From Pseudomonadota bacterium (lineage in GTDB: Bacteria; Pseudomonadota; Alphaproteobacteria; Rhodospirillales; Magnetospirillaceae), in NCBI GenBank assembly GCA_021781575.1, contig JAJXWP010000016.1, positions 1 to 64,000 on the forward strand: a DNA stretch of 64,000 bases, read 5' to 3'. The notes below the pieces were generated by a model that ran no database searches, was not told where the DNA came from, and saw nothing but the letters and a program-made list of their open reading frames with translations. The position numbers and the translations under genes are program-made. This document shows, in pieces, positions 29,324-39,959 of this stretch (the first letter of the stretch is position 1; each line of letters opens with the position of its first letter).

Positions 29324-29566
29324 ATGCCCGCAGCCACCGAGTGCTACACCATCATCGGCAGGTACGACGACACCGGTGAAACAACGGTTGCCGTCGTTCC
29401 CTACGATGCATCGACCGGGGATCCCCATATGACCGCGCTCCGTCACACCGGCGAGTTGTCGGCCGAGGGAGAGTTCGAGGTGGTCGCGGTCCTACGGGGG
29501 AGATCCGATCTTCTGGTGACGCAGCAATCGCTGCGGCTTTATTGCGAACGGCTGCTGGCCAAATGA
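29324..29566 (+). CDS. Small protein of unknown function (80 aa)
   Basis: Begins at an ATG preceded by GAGGGGG. Soluble, acidic, mixed alpha/beta composition, with no signal peptide or membrane segment; the middle (DPHMTALRHTGELS, then FEVVAVLRGRSDLLV) suggests a small beta domain. The stop overlaps the next ATG by 4 nt, so it is the first gene of a three-gene operon with a two-span membrane protein and a VirB6-like protein. Function not recognised. Confidence 0.6.
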   Translation: MPAATECYTIIGRYDDTGETTVAVVPYDASTGDPHMTALRHTGELSAEGEFEVVAVLRGRSDLLVTQQSLRLYCERLLAK

Positions 29567-29805
29567 CCGAGCATCCAGAGCGGCTCGGCGCGATGAGGGC
29601 GCTGGTCGACGGGCTGCTTCCCGAGTTGCCCGGCGGACGAAGACAGAGGTGGGCTGTGCTGACTCTGCTGGTCGGCGTGATGATTGTGGACGCCGTTTGG
29701 TTCAAGCGGGCGGTGTTCGGCTCGGCCATCTGGCGGGCCTGCTCATGGGGGATGGTGGTCGCCGGCCTTCTCGCCGGGATCATCGGCCGTTGGCGGCGGC
29801 GGTGA
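29563..29805 (+). CDS. Small two-span membrane protein (80 aa)
   Basis: Starts at the ATG overlapping the preceding stop (ATGA) and ends in a GTGA overlap with the VirB6-like gene. Two hydrophobic segments (about residues 30-47 and 56-75) flank a short basic loop, and the C-terminus is RWRRR, so both ends are probably cytoplasmic. Tight coupling to a VirB6-like protein suggests a small inner-membrane subunit of the same complex; no family is recognised. Confidence 0.6.
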   Translation: MTEHPERLGAMRALVDGLLPELPGGRRQRWAVLTLLVGVMIVDAVWFKRAVFGSAIWRACSWGMVVAGLLAGIIGRWRRR

Positions 29806-31205
29806 GCGGAGGGTGCTTCCACCGGTGGTCCGCCTCGCGATCCGTGACTTCTGCCGGTCTTATATTGGCGGCGACCTACCCGGTGCCGGCCTTGGCCGGC
29901 CAGGTCGATGATTGGAAGACGCGCCTGGTCACCGGCTGCTGGTCGTGCGATACCCTGAACGAAATCAGCGACATCGGCCTGGGCGTGGGGGAGCAGGCGT
30001 TCGCCGTCCTGGCAGGGCAAACGGCGACCCTTCTCGGCTTGCTTATGGGGGTGTGGATCCTGTTCTTCGCCGGGCGTTTGTTCCTACCCTTCGGTCCCGA
30101 AGGGAGTCCCGGCGCGGTGTGGAACGAAGGGGCGAAAAAGCTGTTCCGCTTCGCCGTCGTTCTGGGCTTCCTGCAAAGCAGCCAGCCGTTCTGGGACTAT
30201 GTGTTCATTCCTTTGATGTCGGCCAGCATGGGTCTTTCCGCCGGCATTATGCAAATCAGCGACCCGTTTGAAGCCGACCGAGGGACACCTGAAGCGGCGG
30301 GAAGTTCGGGCCAAAACAACTACTGCGGCGATTCGGCGGATGGTTCCGGCCTGATCGGAGCGGAATCCGTCATGCATCGGATCGACTGCCCTTTGGCCAA
30401 GATCCAGAGCCAGTTCGCCAAAGGCATCCTGGTTGGAATTGCCGTGATCAGCGGCGACGTCCACTACAATCCCGTGGCGTCGACGATAAACAGCATAGTC
30501 AATCCTCTGGCCGGAGCGGGCGATCCATCGAATCACGCGGACAGCTTCGTTGGATATTTCGTCAAGAATGTCAATGATCTGGTATCCGGCGGCATACTCA
30601 TCGCGGTCTATTTCGCCGGCTTCTTGATATACCCTTTGTTGCTGGTCGACGTCGTCATGCGGATTTCGGTGGTCACGGTCATCTCGCCGTTGGCGATCGC
30701 CGCCTCCATGTTCAAGCCGACTCAACGGCTTGCCGACAGGGCCGTGTGGCATCTGGTGCAAGCGGGCCTGACCCTGGCCTTCGCTTCGGTCGTCGCGGGG
30801 ATCGCCAAGGCGCTGCTCGCCTACACCTTCAGCCACATTCCCACCGCCGACGGCAAGCAACTGGCCGACTGGAATTCGCTGGTGGCAGCGCTGGAGGGCG
30901 GGCAGATCGCCATCGATCTGTCCACGGCATCGTTCTATACCCTGGTCGGCGTCGGCGTGCTGCTGATCTTCATGCTGCGCGAATCCGGCCGCATGGCCCA
31001 TGAATTCACCGGGGCTTCGTCCGATAACGGCACCGGGGCCGGCAAGGCTGTCGCTGCGATGGCCGGCAAGGCCGCCGGCATCACGGGGAGCGTCGCTCAG
31101 GCGGTGGTCACCGGGCAGGTGATCGGCGGCATGAGCCGCGGAGAACGTCTGCCGCCAAGGGATCGCGTCGACGATCGGGCGAGCGAGGTGACGGGAAATG
31201 AATGA
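29802..31205 (+). CDS. VirB6/TrbL-like type IV secretion inner-membrane protein
   Basis: GTG start within the preceding stop (GTGA). The 467-residue product opens with a signal-like segment ending in PALAG, has a CWSC motif near residue 46, and then at least five membrane spans, the densest block around residues 260-345 (ILIAVYFAGFLIYPLLLVDV... SPLAIAAS ... LTLAFASVVAGIAKA). This topology with a large extracytoplasmic loop and conserved central PLAIA region resembles VirB6/TrbL proteins that form the inner-membrane channel of type IV secretion systems. No VirB4, VirB8-11 or VirD4 genes are nearby. Confidence 0.65.
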   Translation: MSGGCFHRWSASRSVTSAGLILAATYPVPALAGQVDDWKTRLVTGCWSCDTLNEISDIGLGVGEQAFAVLAGQTATLLGLLMGVWILFFAGRLFLPFGPEGSPGAVWNEGAKKLFRFAVVLGFLQSSQPFWDYVFIPLMSASMGLSAGIMQISDPFEADRGTPEAAGSSGQNNYCGDSADGSGLIGAESVMHRIDCPLAKIQSQFAKGILVGIAVISGDVHYNPVASTINSIVNPLAGAGDPSNHADSFVGYFVKNVNDLVSGGILIAVYFAGFLIYPLLLVDVVMRISVVTVISPLAIAASMFKPTQRLADRAVWHLVQAGLTLAFASVVAGIAKALLAYTFSHIPTADGKQLADWNSLVAALEGGQIAIDLSTASFYTLVGVGVLLIFMLRESGRMAHEFTGASSDNGTGAGKAVAAMAGKAAGITGSVAQAVVTGQVIGGMSRGERLPPRDRVDDRASEVTGNE

Positions 31206-31311
31206 TAGGAAATGAACGTGATATGGCCGTCGCATAAAATTGTCAGCCAAAGCAAAACCGATTATCCTCGCCAGTCTTTGGGAAAATAATCTGCCCGGTG
31301 GGGGTGGTCGG

Positions 31312-33780
31312 ATGGAGATGACCGCATGTGCGTTGGACGCCATCAGCGTGCCGGCATTCATCATCAGCCGAGAACACAAGGTTTTGGCGTGGAACAGCGC
31401 CTGTGAACTCTTGACCGGCCTCAAGGCGGACGAGGTCATCGGGACCGATCGCCATTGGACGCCGTTTTATGCCACCGCGCGCCCCTGCCTTGCCGACCTG
31501 GTTGTCGACAATGCCTTTGACCGTCTGCAGGACCTTTATGGGCAAGCCGGCAAGGCCCAGTTCGCCTTCGACGCCTACAAGGCCGAGGGCTGGTACGACG
31601 ACCTGAACGGCAAGCGGCGGTACCTGACCTTCGAGGCGCGGCCCCTGGTTGCCGATGGCCAGGTCACCGGCGCTCTGCAGATGCTTCAGGACATTACCGA
31701 ATACAAGGAAGCCAACGACAAGCTCAGGCTTGCCGCCAGCGTGTTCGACAACACCTCCGAAGGGATCATGATCACCGATGCCAACAACAAGTTGATTTCG
31801 GTGAACAAGGCGTTTCAGGCCATCACGGGTTACGGCGAGGAAGTGCTGGGCAAGGATCCGAGAATGCTCGCTTCGGATCGTCACTCCAACGACTTCTACA
31901 GGGATATGTGGGTCAACCTCCGGCGGTGCGGTACCTGGCAGGGAGAGGTGTGGAACAGGAGAAAGAGTGGCGAAGAATATGTGGCGCGCATGTATATCAG
32001 TGTTGTTCTAGATAGCGATAAAGTAGCCAATTACGTAGGCATGTTTACCGATATCACAAAAGGGAAGGAGGCAGAGGACCGCATAAACTTCATGGTACAT
32101 CATGATTTTTTGACCGGACTTCCCAATCGTGTCCTGCTGGAAGATCGCATATCGCAATTGATCGCCCGAGCCGGCCGGGGCGGCGAAGGTTTCGCCGTGG
32201 CATTCCTCGACCTGGATCGGTTCAAACTGGTGAACGACGCGCTGGGTCACGATATCGGCGACAAGTTGCTGAAGGAAGTCGCGGCCCGGCTGCAGAACTC
32301 GGTCAGGGCCACCGACACGGTCAGCCGGCAAGGCGGCGACGAATTCGTATTGCTGCTGACCGGCATGGACAACCCCAACGATATCGCCCAGGTGGTCAGC
32401 AAGCTGGTCGGTGCTCTTGGAATGCCATACCTCGTCAAGGGGCATCAACTCGTCGTCACGCCGAGCATCGGGCTCAGCGTGTTTCCCGCCGACGGCAATT
32501 CGCCGGCCGAGTTGATCCAGCATGCCGATACGGCGATGTATCATGCCAAGCAGAGCGGGCGGAACAATTTCCAGTTCTTCACCCCGGGACTGAACGCGCA
32601 GGCGTTCGACGCCCTGATGATCGCCAACGGCCTGAAATCCGCCATCCCGAGCGAACTGTTTCTCGAGTATCAGCCGCAATTGAGCCTGACCAGCCGGGAC
32701 TTGTTCGGCTCCGAAGCGCTGGTGCGGTGGAGCCACCCGACCCGGGGGCTGATCAGCCCGGCGAAATTCGTGCCATTGGCCGAGGACAACGGGCTGATTC
32801 GGGACATCGGCCGATGGGTTCTGCAGAAATCCTGCCAGCTCATCCGCACGACGGAGCTGAAAATCGCGGTCAATCTGTCGCCCGTGCAATTGCTCGAGGA
32901 CGACCTCATCGCGCAGGTCGAAGAGGCTCTGGACGGCCTGGACCCCGGCCTGCTGACCCTGGAACTGACCGAGGGGGCCTTCATCCATGATTTTCACAAG
33001 ACGAGGGGAATTCTGGGCAAGCTGAAGGAACTCGGTGTCACGCTGGCTTTGGATGATTTTGGTACCGGATATTCATCGCTGTCCTATCTGCGGCAGCTTC
33101 CCTTCGATTATCTGAAAATCGACCAATCCTTCATCCAGGACGAGAGCGCCCGGCCGATTGTGATCGCGATCATCGGCCTGGCCGAGAAGCTGGGTATGGC
33201 CACCATCGCCGAAGGCGTCGAAACGCCTGAGCAGGCCTGCTTCCTGGAGCGCCATGGCTGTTCGGCCATCCAGGGCTTTTATTTCTCGAGGCCGCTGGGC
33301 GAACCCGCCTTTCTCGAATTTTCGGCGCGGCAGCCGAAAGGCAGGGGCGTTCAGCCGGCTCCGCCGTCGATGCGGGAGCCGCACCTTAGCTGGTCGTTCA
33401 CCTTCGAGACCGGTATTCCGGTGATCGACCGCCAGCATCGCAACTTGATCGATATCATCAACTACCTTCACGACAATATCGAGGACGAGACTGTGGTGAA
33501 AGCGACGCTGGACGAACTCTCCGCCTATGCCCGTTATCACTTCCAGCAGGAAGCCGAGCTGATGTCGCGCTTTCATCTCGAGGATACGGCGAACCACCTT
33601 GGCGAACATGGCGCCTTCACCGCCAGGCTCTCGGCGCTCATGGGGCAGTTCGCGGCGAACTCGTCCCCGTCGTTGGCCGCCGAGACCGCCGTCTTCTTGC
33701 GGGACTGGTTGACCGACCACATCCTGAAGATCGACAAGGAACTGGGGCGGAGCCTCCTGCTGGCCGGCTTCACCGAATGA
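31312..33780 (+). CDS. PAS-PAS-GGDEF-EAL-hemerythrin c-di-GMP enzyme
   Basis: An 822-residue soluble protein. Two PAS domains (about 5-130 and 135-260) precede a diguanylate cyclase domain with intact GGDEF near residue 341 and an RxxD inhibitory site five residues before it. The EAL phosphodiesterase domain (about 445-680) keeps EALVRW, ELTE, DDFGTGYSS, LKIDQ and AEGVET, so both activities may exist. The C-terminal domain (about 695-815) is hemerythrin-like: HRNLIDI, HFQQEAEL, HLGEH and TDH ligands for a di-iron site, suggesting oxygen or redox control of c-di-GMP. ATG 31312 follows a GGTGGGGGTGG site. Confidence 0.92.
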   Translation: MEMTACALDAISVPAFIISREHKVLAWNSACELLTGLKADEVIGTDRHWTPFYATARPCLADLVVDNAFDRLQDLYGQAGKAQFAFDAYKAEGWYDDLNGKRRYLTFEARPLVADGQVTGALQMLQDITEYKEANDKLRLAASVFDNTSEGIMITDANNKLISVNKAFQAITGYGEEVLGKDPRMLASDRHSNDFYRDMWVNLRRCGTWQGEVWNRRKSGEEYVARMYISVVLDSDKVANYVGMFTDITKGKEAEDRINFMVHHDFLTGLPNRVLLEDRISQLIARAGRGGEGFAVAFLDLDRFKLVNDALGHDIGDKLLKEVAARLQNSVRATDTVSRQGGDEFVLLLTGMDNPNDIAQVVSKLVGALGMPYLVKGHQLVVTPSIGLSVFPADGNSPAELIQHADTAMYHAKQSGRNNFQFFTPGLNAQAFDALMIANGLKSAIPSELFLEYQPQLSLTSRDLFGSEALVRWSHPTRGLISPAKFVPLAEDNGLIRDIGRWVLQKSCQLIRTTELKIAVNLSPVQLLEDDLIAQVEEALDGLDPGLLTLELTEGAFIHDFHKTRGILGKLKELGVTLALDDFGTGYSSLSYLRQLPFDYLKIDQSFIQDESARPIVIAIIGLAEKLGMATIAEGVETPEQACFLERHGCSAIQGFYFSRPLGEPAFLEFSARQPKGRGVQPAPPSMREPHLSWSFTFETGIPVIDRQHRNLIDIINYLHDNIEDETVVKATLDELSAYARYHFQQEAELMSRFHLEDTANHLGEHGAFTARLSALMGQFAANSSPSLAAETAVFLRDWLTDHILKIDKELGRSLLLAGFTE

Positions 33781-33871
33781 TCGGCGGCGCGGGCGGCTGC
33801 CGCTTGCGCCCGGCCCACGCTTGCCGGATATAGGGAGCATCCATTTCACAGCTTGCGTCGGATTTCCCGAG

Positions 33872-34513
33872 ATGGCACGGACGATCGGTTCCCATGGTGC
33901 GAAAACGACGGAGGCCATTCGCAAGGCCGGGCTCAAGCTGATCTACCAGCATGGCTACGAAGCCATGAGCCTGCGTCAGTTGGCTGCCGAGGTGGGCATC
34001 CAGGTCGGGTCGCTATACAACCATATCAGCACCAAGCAGGATCTGCTCTTCGATCTGATCAAGACCCATATGGACGCGCTGCTGCTGGCGCTGGACCGGG
34101 CGCTGTCCATAACCGGGGATCCGGTGACGTTGCTGCGGGCGTTCGTTTCCTTTCACGTCACCTACCATATCGTCCGTAAGCGCGAGGTGTTCATCGCCTA
34201 TTCCGAACTGCGCAGCCTGGAGCCGAACCATTACGAGGAAATCGTCGCCATGCGCCGCCGGTATGAACGGCGGCTGACCGAAATCCTCGAAGAGGGGTGC
34301 CGCCTTGGCATGTTCGAAGTGCAGGACTGCCGCGTCGCCGCCTACGGCATCCTGTCCATGCTGACCGGCGTGTGTACCTGGTTCCGTCCCACCGGTCGGT
34401 TGTCCCGCGACAAGGTCATCGACATCTATTCCAGGCAAGTCATTACCGGTCTGGCGCCGCGGTCACGGGAGACCGGCAGGGACCTGGGGGAAGCGCCGGA
34501 AAGCCGTTCCTGA
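33872..34513 (+). CDS. TetR-family regulator of the leucine-degradation operon
   Basis: 213 residues. The N-terminal helix-turn-helix is clear (TTEAIRKAG, GYEAMSLRQLAAEVG, VGSLYNHISTKQDLL), and the C-terminal part is a helical ligand-binding domain. It lies 120 nt upstream of isovaleryl-CoA dehydrogenase in the same direction, with an inverted repeat between them that suits a TetR dimer. TetR-type LiuQ regulates such clusters in some proteobacteria; the link here is by position, and the ligand is expected to be a branched acyl-CoA. Confidence 0.8.
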   Translation: MARTIGSHGAKTTEAIRKAGLKLIYQHGYEAMSLRQLAAEVGIQVGSLYNHISTKQDLLFDLIKTHMDALLLALDRALSITGDPVTLLRAFVSFHVTYHIVRKREVFIAYSELRSLEPNHYEEIVAMRRRYERRLTEILEEGCRLGMFEVQDCRVAAYGILSMLTGVCTWFRPTGRLSRDKVIDIYSRQVITGLAPRSRETGRDLGEAPESRS

Positions 34514-34590
34514 CGAGCGGCGGATCCGGCGCCGCCCCTTGACTGAAGGGGGATGTCGCTGCGCAAAACAAGGTTGCGGCGCAATTAAAA

Positions 34591-34606
34591 AAACGTATGC
34601 TCGTTT
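34591..34606. promoter_or_regulatory. Candidate TetR operator before liuA
   Basis: AAACG-N6-CGTTT (AAACGTATGCTCGTTT), lying in an AT-rich patch 28 nt upstream of the isovaleryl-CoA dehydrogenase start, where binding would block transcription or elongation. Symmetry and place are visible; that the adjacent TetR protein binds it is inference. Confidence 0.5.
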
Positions 34607-34633
34607 ATTGGATTGGTAAACGGGGAGCCGAGA

Positions 34634-35803
34634 ATGTCTGCCTTCCTCTCGACGATGAATTTCGGTCTGGGCGAGACCGTCGACATGCTGCGCGACACGG
34701 TGGCGGCTTTCGCCGCCGCCGAGATCGCGCCGCGCGCCGCCGACATCGACCGCGACAACGAGTTCCCGGCCGATCTGTGGCGCCGGTTCGGCGATCTGGG
34801 CCTGTTGGGGATCACCGTCGAGGAAGAATACGGCGGGGTGGGACTGGGCTATCTCGAGCATATGATCGCCATGGAGGAAATCAGCCGGGCCTCGGCTTCG
34901 GTCGGCCTGTCCTACGGCGCTCATTCTAATCTTTGCGTCAACCAGATCCGCCGCAACGGCAACGAGGCGCAGAAGCGCCGATACCTGCCCAAGCTGATTT
35001 CCGGCGACTATGTCGGCGCCTTGGCGATGAGCGAGCCCAATGCCGGATCCGATGTGGTCGGTATGAGGTTGCGGGCCGACAAGAAGGGCGACCGCTACAT
35101 CCTCAACGGCACCAAGATGTGGATCACCAACGGTCCTGACGCCGACGTCATCGTGGTTTACGCCAAGACCGAACCGGCCGCCGGGCCGCGCGGCATTACC
35201 GCATTTCTGGTGGAGAAGGGGTTCCCCGGGTTTTCCGTCGCGCAGAAGCTGGACAAGCTCGGCATGCGCGGGTCGAACACCGGCGAATTGGTCTTCCAGG
35301 ATTGCGAAGTCCCCGAGGAAAACGTGCTGGGGCAGGTGGGCCGGGGCGTCAACGTGCTGATGAGCGGCCTCGACTACGAACGGGTGGTGCTTTCCGCCGG
35401 GCCGCTCGGCATCATGCGGGCCTGCATGGACGTGGTGGTGCCCTATCTGCATCAGCGCGAGCAGTTCGGCCAGCCGATCGGCAGTTTCCAGCTCATGCAG
35501 GGTAAGCTGGCCGACATGTACACGACGATGAATGCCTGCCGGGCCTATGCCTATGCGGTGGCCAAGGCTTGCGATCGCGGCGAATCCACCCGCAAGGATG
35601 CCGCCGGGGTCATTCTCTATTGCGCCGAGAAGGCGACCTGGATGGCGCTCGAGGCGATTCAGGCGCTGGGCGGCAACGGCTATATCAACGAGTTCCCGAC
35701 CGGGCGCCTGCTGCGCGACGCCAAACTCTACGAGATCGGCGCCGGGACCAGCGAAATCCGCCGCATGCTGATCGGTCGCGAGTTGTTCGAAGAAACCGCC
35801 TGA
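34634..35803 (+). CDS. liuA: Isovaleryl-CoA dehydrogenase
   Basis: FAD-dependent acyl-CoA dehydrogenase of 389 residues oxidising isovaleryl-CoA to 3-methylcrotonyl-CoA in leucine breakdown. Family motifs: [20 protein letters not shown], the glutamate in [10 protein letters not shown] at the position used as catalytic base in isovaleryl-CoA dehydrogenases, and [22 protein letters not shown] near the C-terminus (only short parts shown contiguous in the gene's last third). GGGGAG precedes the ATG. It heads the cluster that encodes the following four enzymes of the pathway. Confidence 0.93.
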   Translation: MSAFLSTMNFGLGETVDMLRDTVAAFAAAEIAPRAADIDRDNEFPADLWRRFGDLGLLGITVEEEYGGVGLGYLEHMIAMEEISRASASVGLSYGAHSNLCVNQIRRNGNEAQKRRYLPKLISGDYVGALAMSEPNAGSDVVGMRLRADKKGDRYILNGTKMWITNGPDADVIVVYAKTEPAAGPRGITAFLVEKGFPGFSVAQKLDKLGMRGSNTGELVFQDCEVPEENVLGQVGRGVNVLMSGLDYERVVLSAGPLGIMRACMDVVVPYLHQREQFGQPIGSFQLMQGKLADMYTTMNACRAYAYAVAKACDRGESTRKDAAGVILYCAEKATWMALEAIQALGGNGYINEFPTGRLLRDAKLYEIGAGTSEIRRMLIGRELFEETA

Positions 35804-35856
35804 GTTCGGAAATAACCACGTCAAGACAAAACAAGACGTGGAGGGGAGGAGCGCAG

Positions 35857-37551
35857 ATGGACAACATTGCCCAAAGTTACGTGCATGGGGCTTCCACGAT
35901 GCCCCTGCTTTCGGACACCATCGGCCGGCAGCTGGATCGCACGGCCGCGGCTTTTCCGGACCGCGAGGCGCTGGTAGTCGCCTCGCAGGGGGTCCGCTGG
36001 ACCTACGATCGGTTGCGCCGGGAAGCCGACGCGTTTGCCGCCGGCCTGCTCGCCCTGGGATTGCAGCCGGGTGAGCGGATCGGCATCTGGTCGCCGAACA
36101 ATGCCGAATGGGTGGTGACCCAGTTCGCCACGGCGAAGGCCGGGCTGATCCTGGTGAACATCAACCCCGCCTATCGTCTGCAGGAACTGGAATACGCCCT
36201 CAACAAGGTGGGCTGCACGGCACTGGTGCTGGCACCGTCATTCAAAAGCAGCGATTACCTGCAGATGCTGCAGACCCTTGCCCCTGAGCTGGCGGACTGC
36301 CCGGCGGGGAGCTTGCGGTCGGCGAAGCTGCCTGATTTGCGCGTGGTCGTCCGCTTGGGTGACGACAAGACCCCCGGCATGCTGAACTTCCCCGAGGTGC
36401 CGGCACTCGCCGACGACGGGCACCGCGCCAAGCTGCGAGAGATCGAGGCCTCGCTGCAGTTCGACGACCCCATCAACATCCAGTTCACCAGTGGCACCAC
36501 CGGCCGGCCGAAGGGGGCCACCCTGACCCACCACAACATCCTCAACAATGGGTTCTTCGTCGGCAACGCCATCCGCCTGACGGAGGGCGACCGGATGTGC
36601 ATACCGGTGCCGTTCTACCACTGCTTCGGGATGGTGATGGGCAACCTGGGCGCCATCACCCACGGCGCCTGCATGGTCATCCCGGGCGAAGGTTTCGAAC
36701 CCGAGCGGGTTCTCGCCACCGTACAGGATGAGCGCTGTACTTCGCTCTATGGCGTTCCCACCATGTTCATCGCCCTGCTGAATCACCCCGATTTCGCGCA
36801 TTACGACCTGTCTTCACTGCGTACCGGCATCATGGCGGGCTCGCCCTGCCCGATCGAGGTGATGCGCCACGTGATCTCACAGCTGCATATGCCCGAGGTC
36901 ACCATCGCCTATGGCATGACCGAAACCAGCCCGGTCAGCTTCCAGAGCGCGGTGGACGATTCGGTCGAACGACGTGTCTCCACCGTCGGTCGGATCCACC
37001 CCCATGTCGAGGTGAAGATCGTCGATGCCGCCGGCCGGGTGGTGCCCCGCGGCACGGCGGGGGAGCTGATGACACGGGGCTATTCGGTCATGCGGGGCTA
37101 TTGGGACGACGAGGAACTCACCCGTCAGGCCATCGACGCCGGCCGCTGGATGCATACCGGCGACCTGGCGGTGCTGGACGCCGAGGGGTATTGCAACATC
37201 GTCGGTCGGATCAAGGACATGGTGATCCGCGGCGGTGAGAACATCTACCCCCGCGAGGTCGAGGAATTCTTGCACGGCAACCCGAAGATCCGTGACGTCC
37301 AGGTGTTCGGCGTGCCCGACAAGGAACTGGGTGAGCAGCTCTGCGCATGGATCATCCTGAAGGACGGCGAGGAGATGACCCAAGCGGAAGTTGCGGATTT
37401 TTGCAAAGGGCAGATCGCTCATTACAAGATCCCGCGGGTGGTTCGTTTCGTCGACGCCTTCCCGATGACGGTGACCGGCAAAATCCAGAAATTCATGATG
37501 CGCCGGGCGATGATCGACGAGCTGCAACTGGAAGAACAGAAGACCGCATGA
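35857..37551 (+). CDS. AMP-forming acyl-CoA synthetase
   Basis: 564-residue adenylate-forming enzyme: P-loop-like [25 protein letters not shown], the [12 protein letters not shown] motif, [16 protein letters not shown] and the C-terminal lysine motif MTVTGKIQK. It resembles medium-chain/ACSF2-type synthetases. Within a leucine/isovalerate operon it probably activates isovalerate or a related short branched acid to the CoA thioester. Strong GGAGGAG site before ATG 35857. Confidence 0.9.
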   Translation: MDNIAQSYVHGASTMPLLSDTIGRQLDRTAAAFPDREALVVASQGVRWTYDRLRREADAFAAGLLALGLQPGERIGIWSPNNAEWVVTQFATAKAGLILVNINPAYRLQELEYALNKVGCTALVLAPSFKSSDYLQMLQTLAPELADCPAGSLRSAKLPDLRVVVRLGDDKTPGMLNFPEVPALADDGHRAKLREIEASLQFDDPINIQFTSGTTGRPKGATLTHHNILNNGFFVGNAIRLTEGDRMCIPVPFYHCFGMVMGNLGAITHGACMVIPGEGFEPERVLATVQDERCTSLYGVPTMFIALLNHPDFAHYDLSSLRTGIMAGSPCPIEVMRHVISQLHMPEVTIAYGMTETSPVSFQSAVDDSVERRVSTVGRIHPHVEVKIVDAAGRVVPRGTAGELMTRGYSVMRGYWDDEELTRQAIDAGRWMHTGDLAVLDAEGYCNIVGRIKDMVIRGGENIYPREVEEFLHGNPKIRDVQVFGVPDKELGEQLCAWIILKDGEEMTQAEVADFCKGQIAHYKIPRVVRFVDAFPMTVTGKIQKFMMRRAMIDELQLEEQKTA

Positions 37552-37561
37552 GTGCCTGTCC

Positions 37562-39169
<1,608 letters not shown>

Positions 39170-39173
39170 TCTC

Positions 39174-39959
39174 ATGCCCGATACCTTGCTGATTGCCACC
39201 GCCGAGGGGGTGCGCTCGATCCGCCTCAATCGCCCCGACCGGCACAATGCCTTCGACGATGCGGTGATCCTTGATCTGACGGCGGCTTTCGGGGCGGCGG
39301 CCGCCGACCCCGGGGTTCGCGCCGTAGTGCTGGCGGCCGAAGGCAGGAGCTTCTCCGCCGGTGGCGACCTCAACTGGATGCGTCGCACGGCCGACTATTC
39401 CCACGCCGAGAATTTAGCCGACGCCAAGGCCCTGGCGCGGCTGATGGAGGCAGTAGACGGCTGCCCCAAGCCGGTGCTGTGCGTGGTGCAAGGTGCTGCC
39501 TATGGTGGCGGGGTCGGCCTGGTGGCGTGCTGTGACCTGGTGGTGGCGGCCGAGGACGCCCGATTCTGTTTGTCCGAGGTGAAGCTGGGGCTCGCCCCGG
39601 CGGTGATTTCGCCCTATGTGGTACGGGCGATCGGCGCCCGCGCGGCGCGGCGCTACTTCCTGACCGCCGAGGTGTTCGACGCCCCTACGGCGGCGCGGCT
39701 TGGCCTGGTTCACGAGGTGGTGCCGGCCGACCGGCTGGCCGACCGGCGTGACGCCTGGCTGCGGCAGCTCAAGGCCAACGCACCCGGCGGCATGGCGGCG
39801 GCCAAAGGCTTGGTCAGGCGTGCCGCCGAGGAGCCGCTGGGCCAGGCCTTGCGCGACTGGACGGCCGAGCGCATCGCCGAACTGCGCGCCTCGGACGAGG
39901 GGCGCGAAGGAATCCGCGCCTTTCTCGAGAAGCGCAAACCCAACTGGGCCGAGGAATGA
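39174..39959 (+). CDS. liuC: Methylglutaconyl-CoA hydratase (enoyl-CoA hydratase family)
   Basis: 261-residue crotonase-fold enzyme: AAEGRSFSAGGDLNWM forms the first oxyanion region, QGAAYGGGVGLVACCDLVVA the second, followed by EVKLGLAPAVISPYV. In this operon it hydrates 3-methylglutaconyl-CoA to HMG-CoA. It begins 4 nt after the carboxyltransferase gene, and its stop overlaps the next start (ATGA). Confidence 0.9.
   Translation: MPDTLLIATAEGVRSIRLNRPDRHNAFDDAVILDLTAAFGAAAADPGVRAVVLAAEGRSFSAGGDLNWMRRTADYSHAENLADAKALARLMEAVDGCPKPVLCVVQGAAYGGGVGLVACCDLVVAAEDARFCLSEVKLGLAPAVISPYVVRAIGARAARRYFLTAEVFDAPTAARLGLVHEVVPADRLADRRDAWLRQLKANAPGGMAAAKGLVRRAAEEPLGQALRDWTAERIAELRASDEGREGIRAFLEKRKPNWAEE

Noticed and set aside
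30084-31439. Minus-strand open frame opposite the VirB6-like gene
   Set aside because: Sense strand encodes a coherent membrane protein with operon overlaps; the antisense product has no domain or ribosome site.
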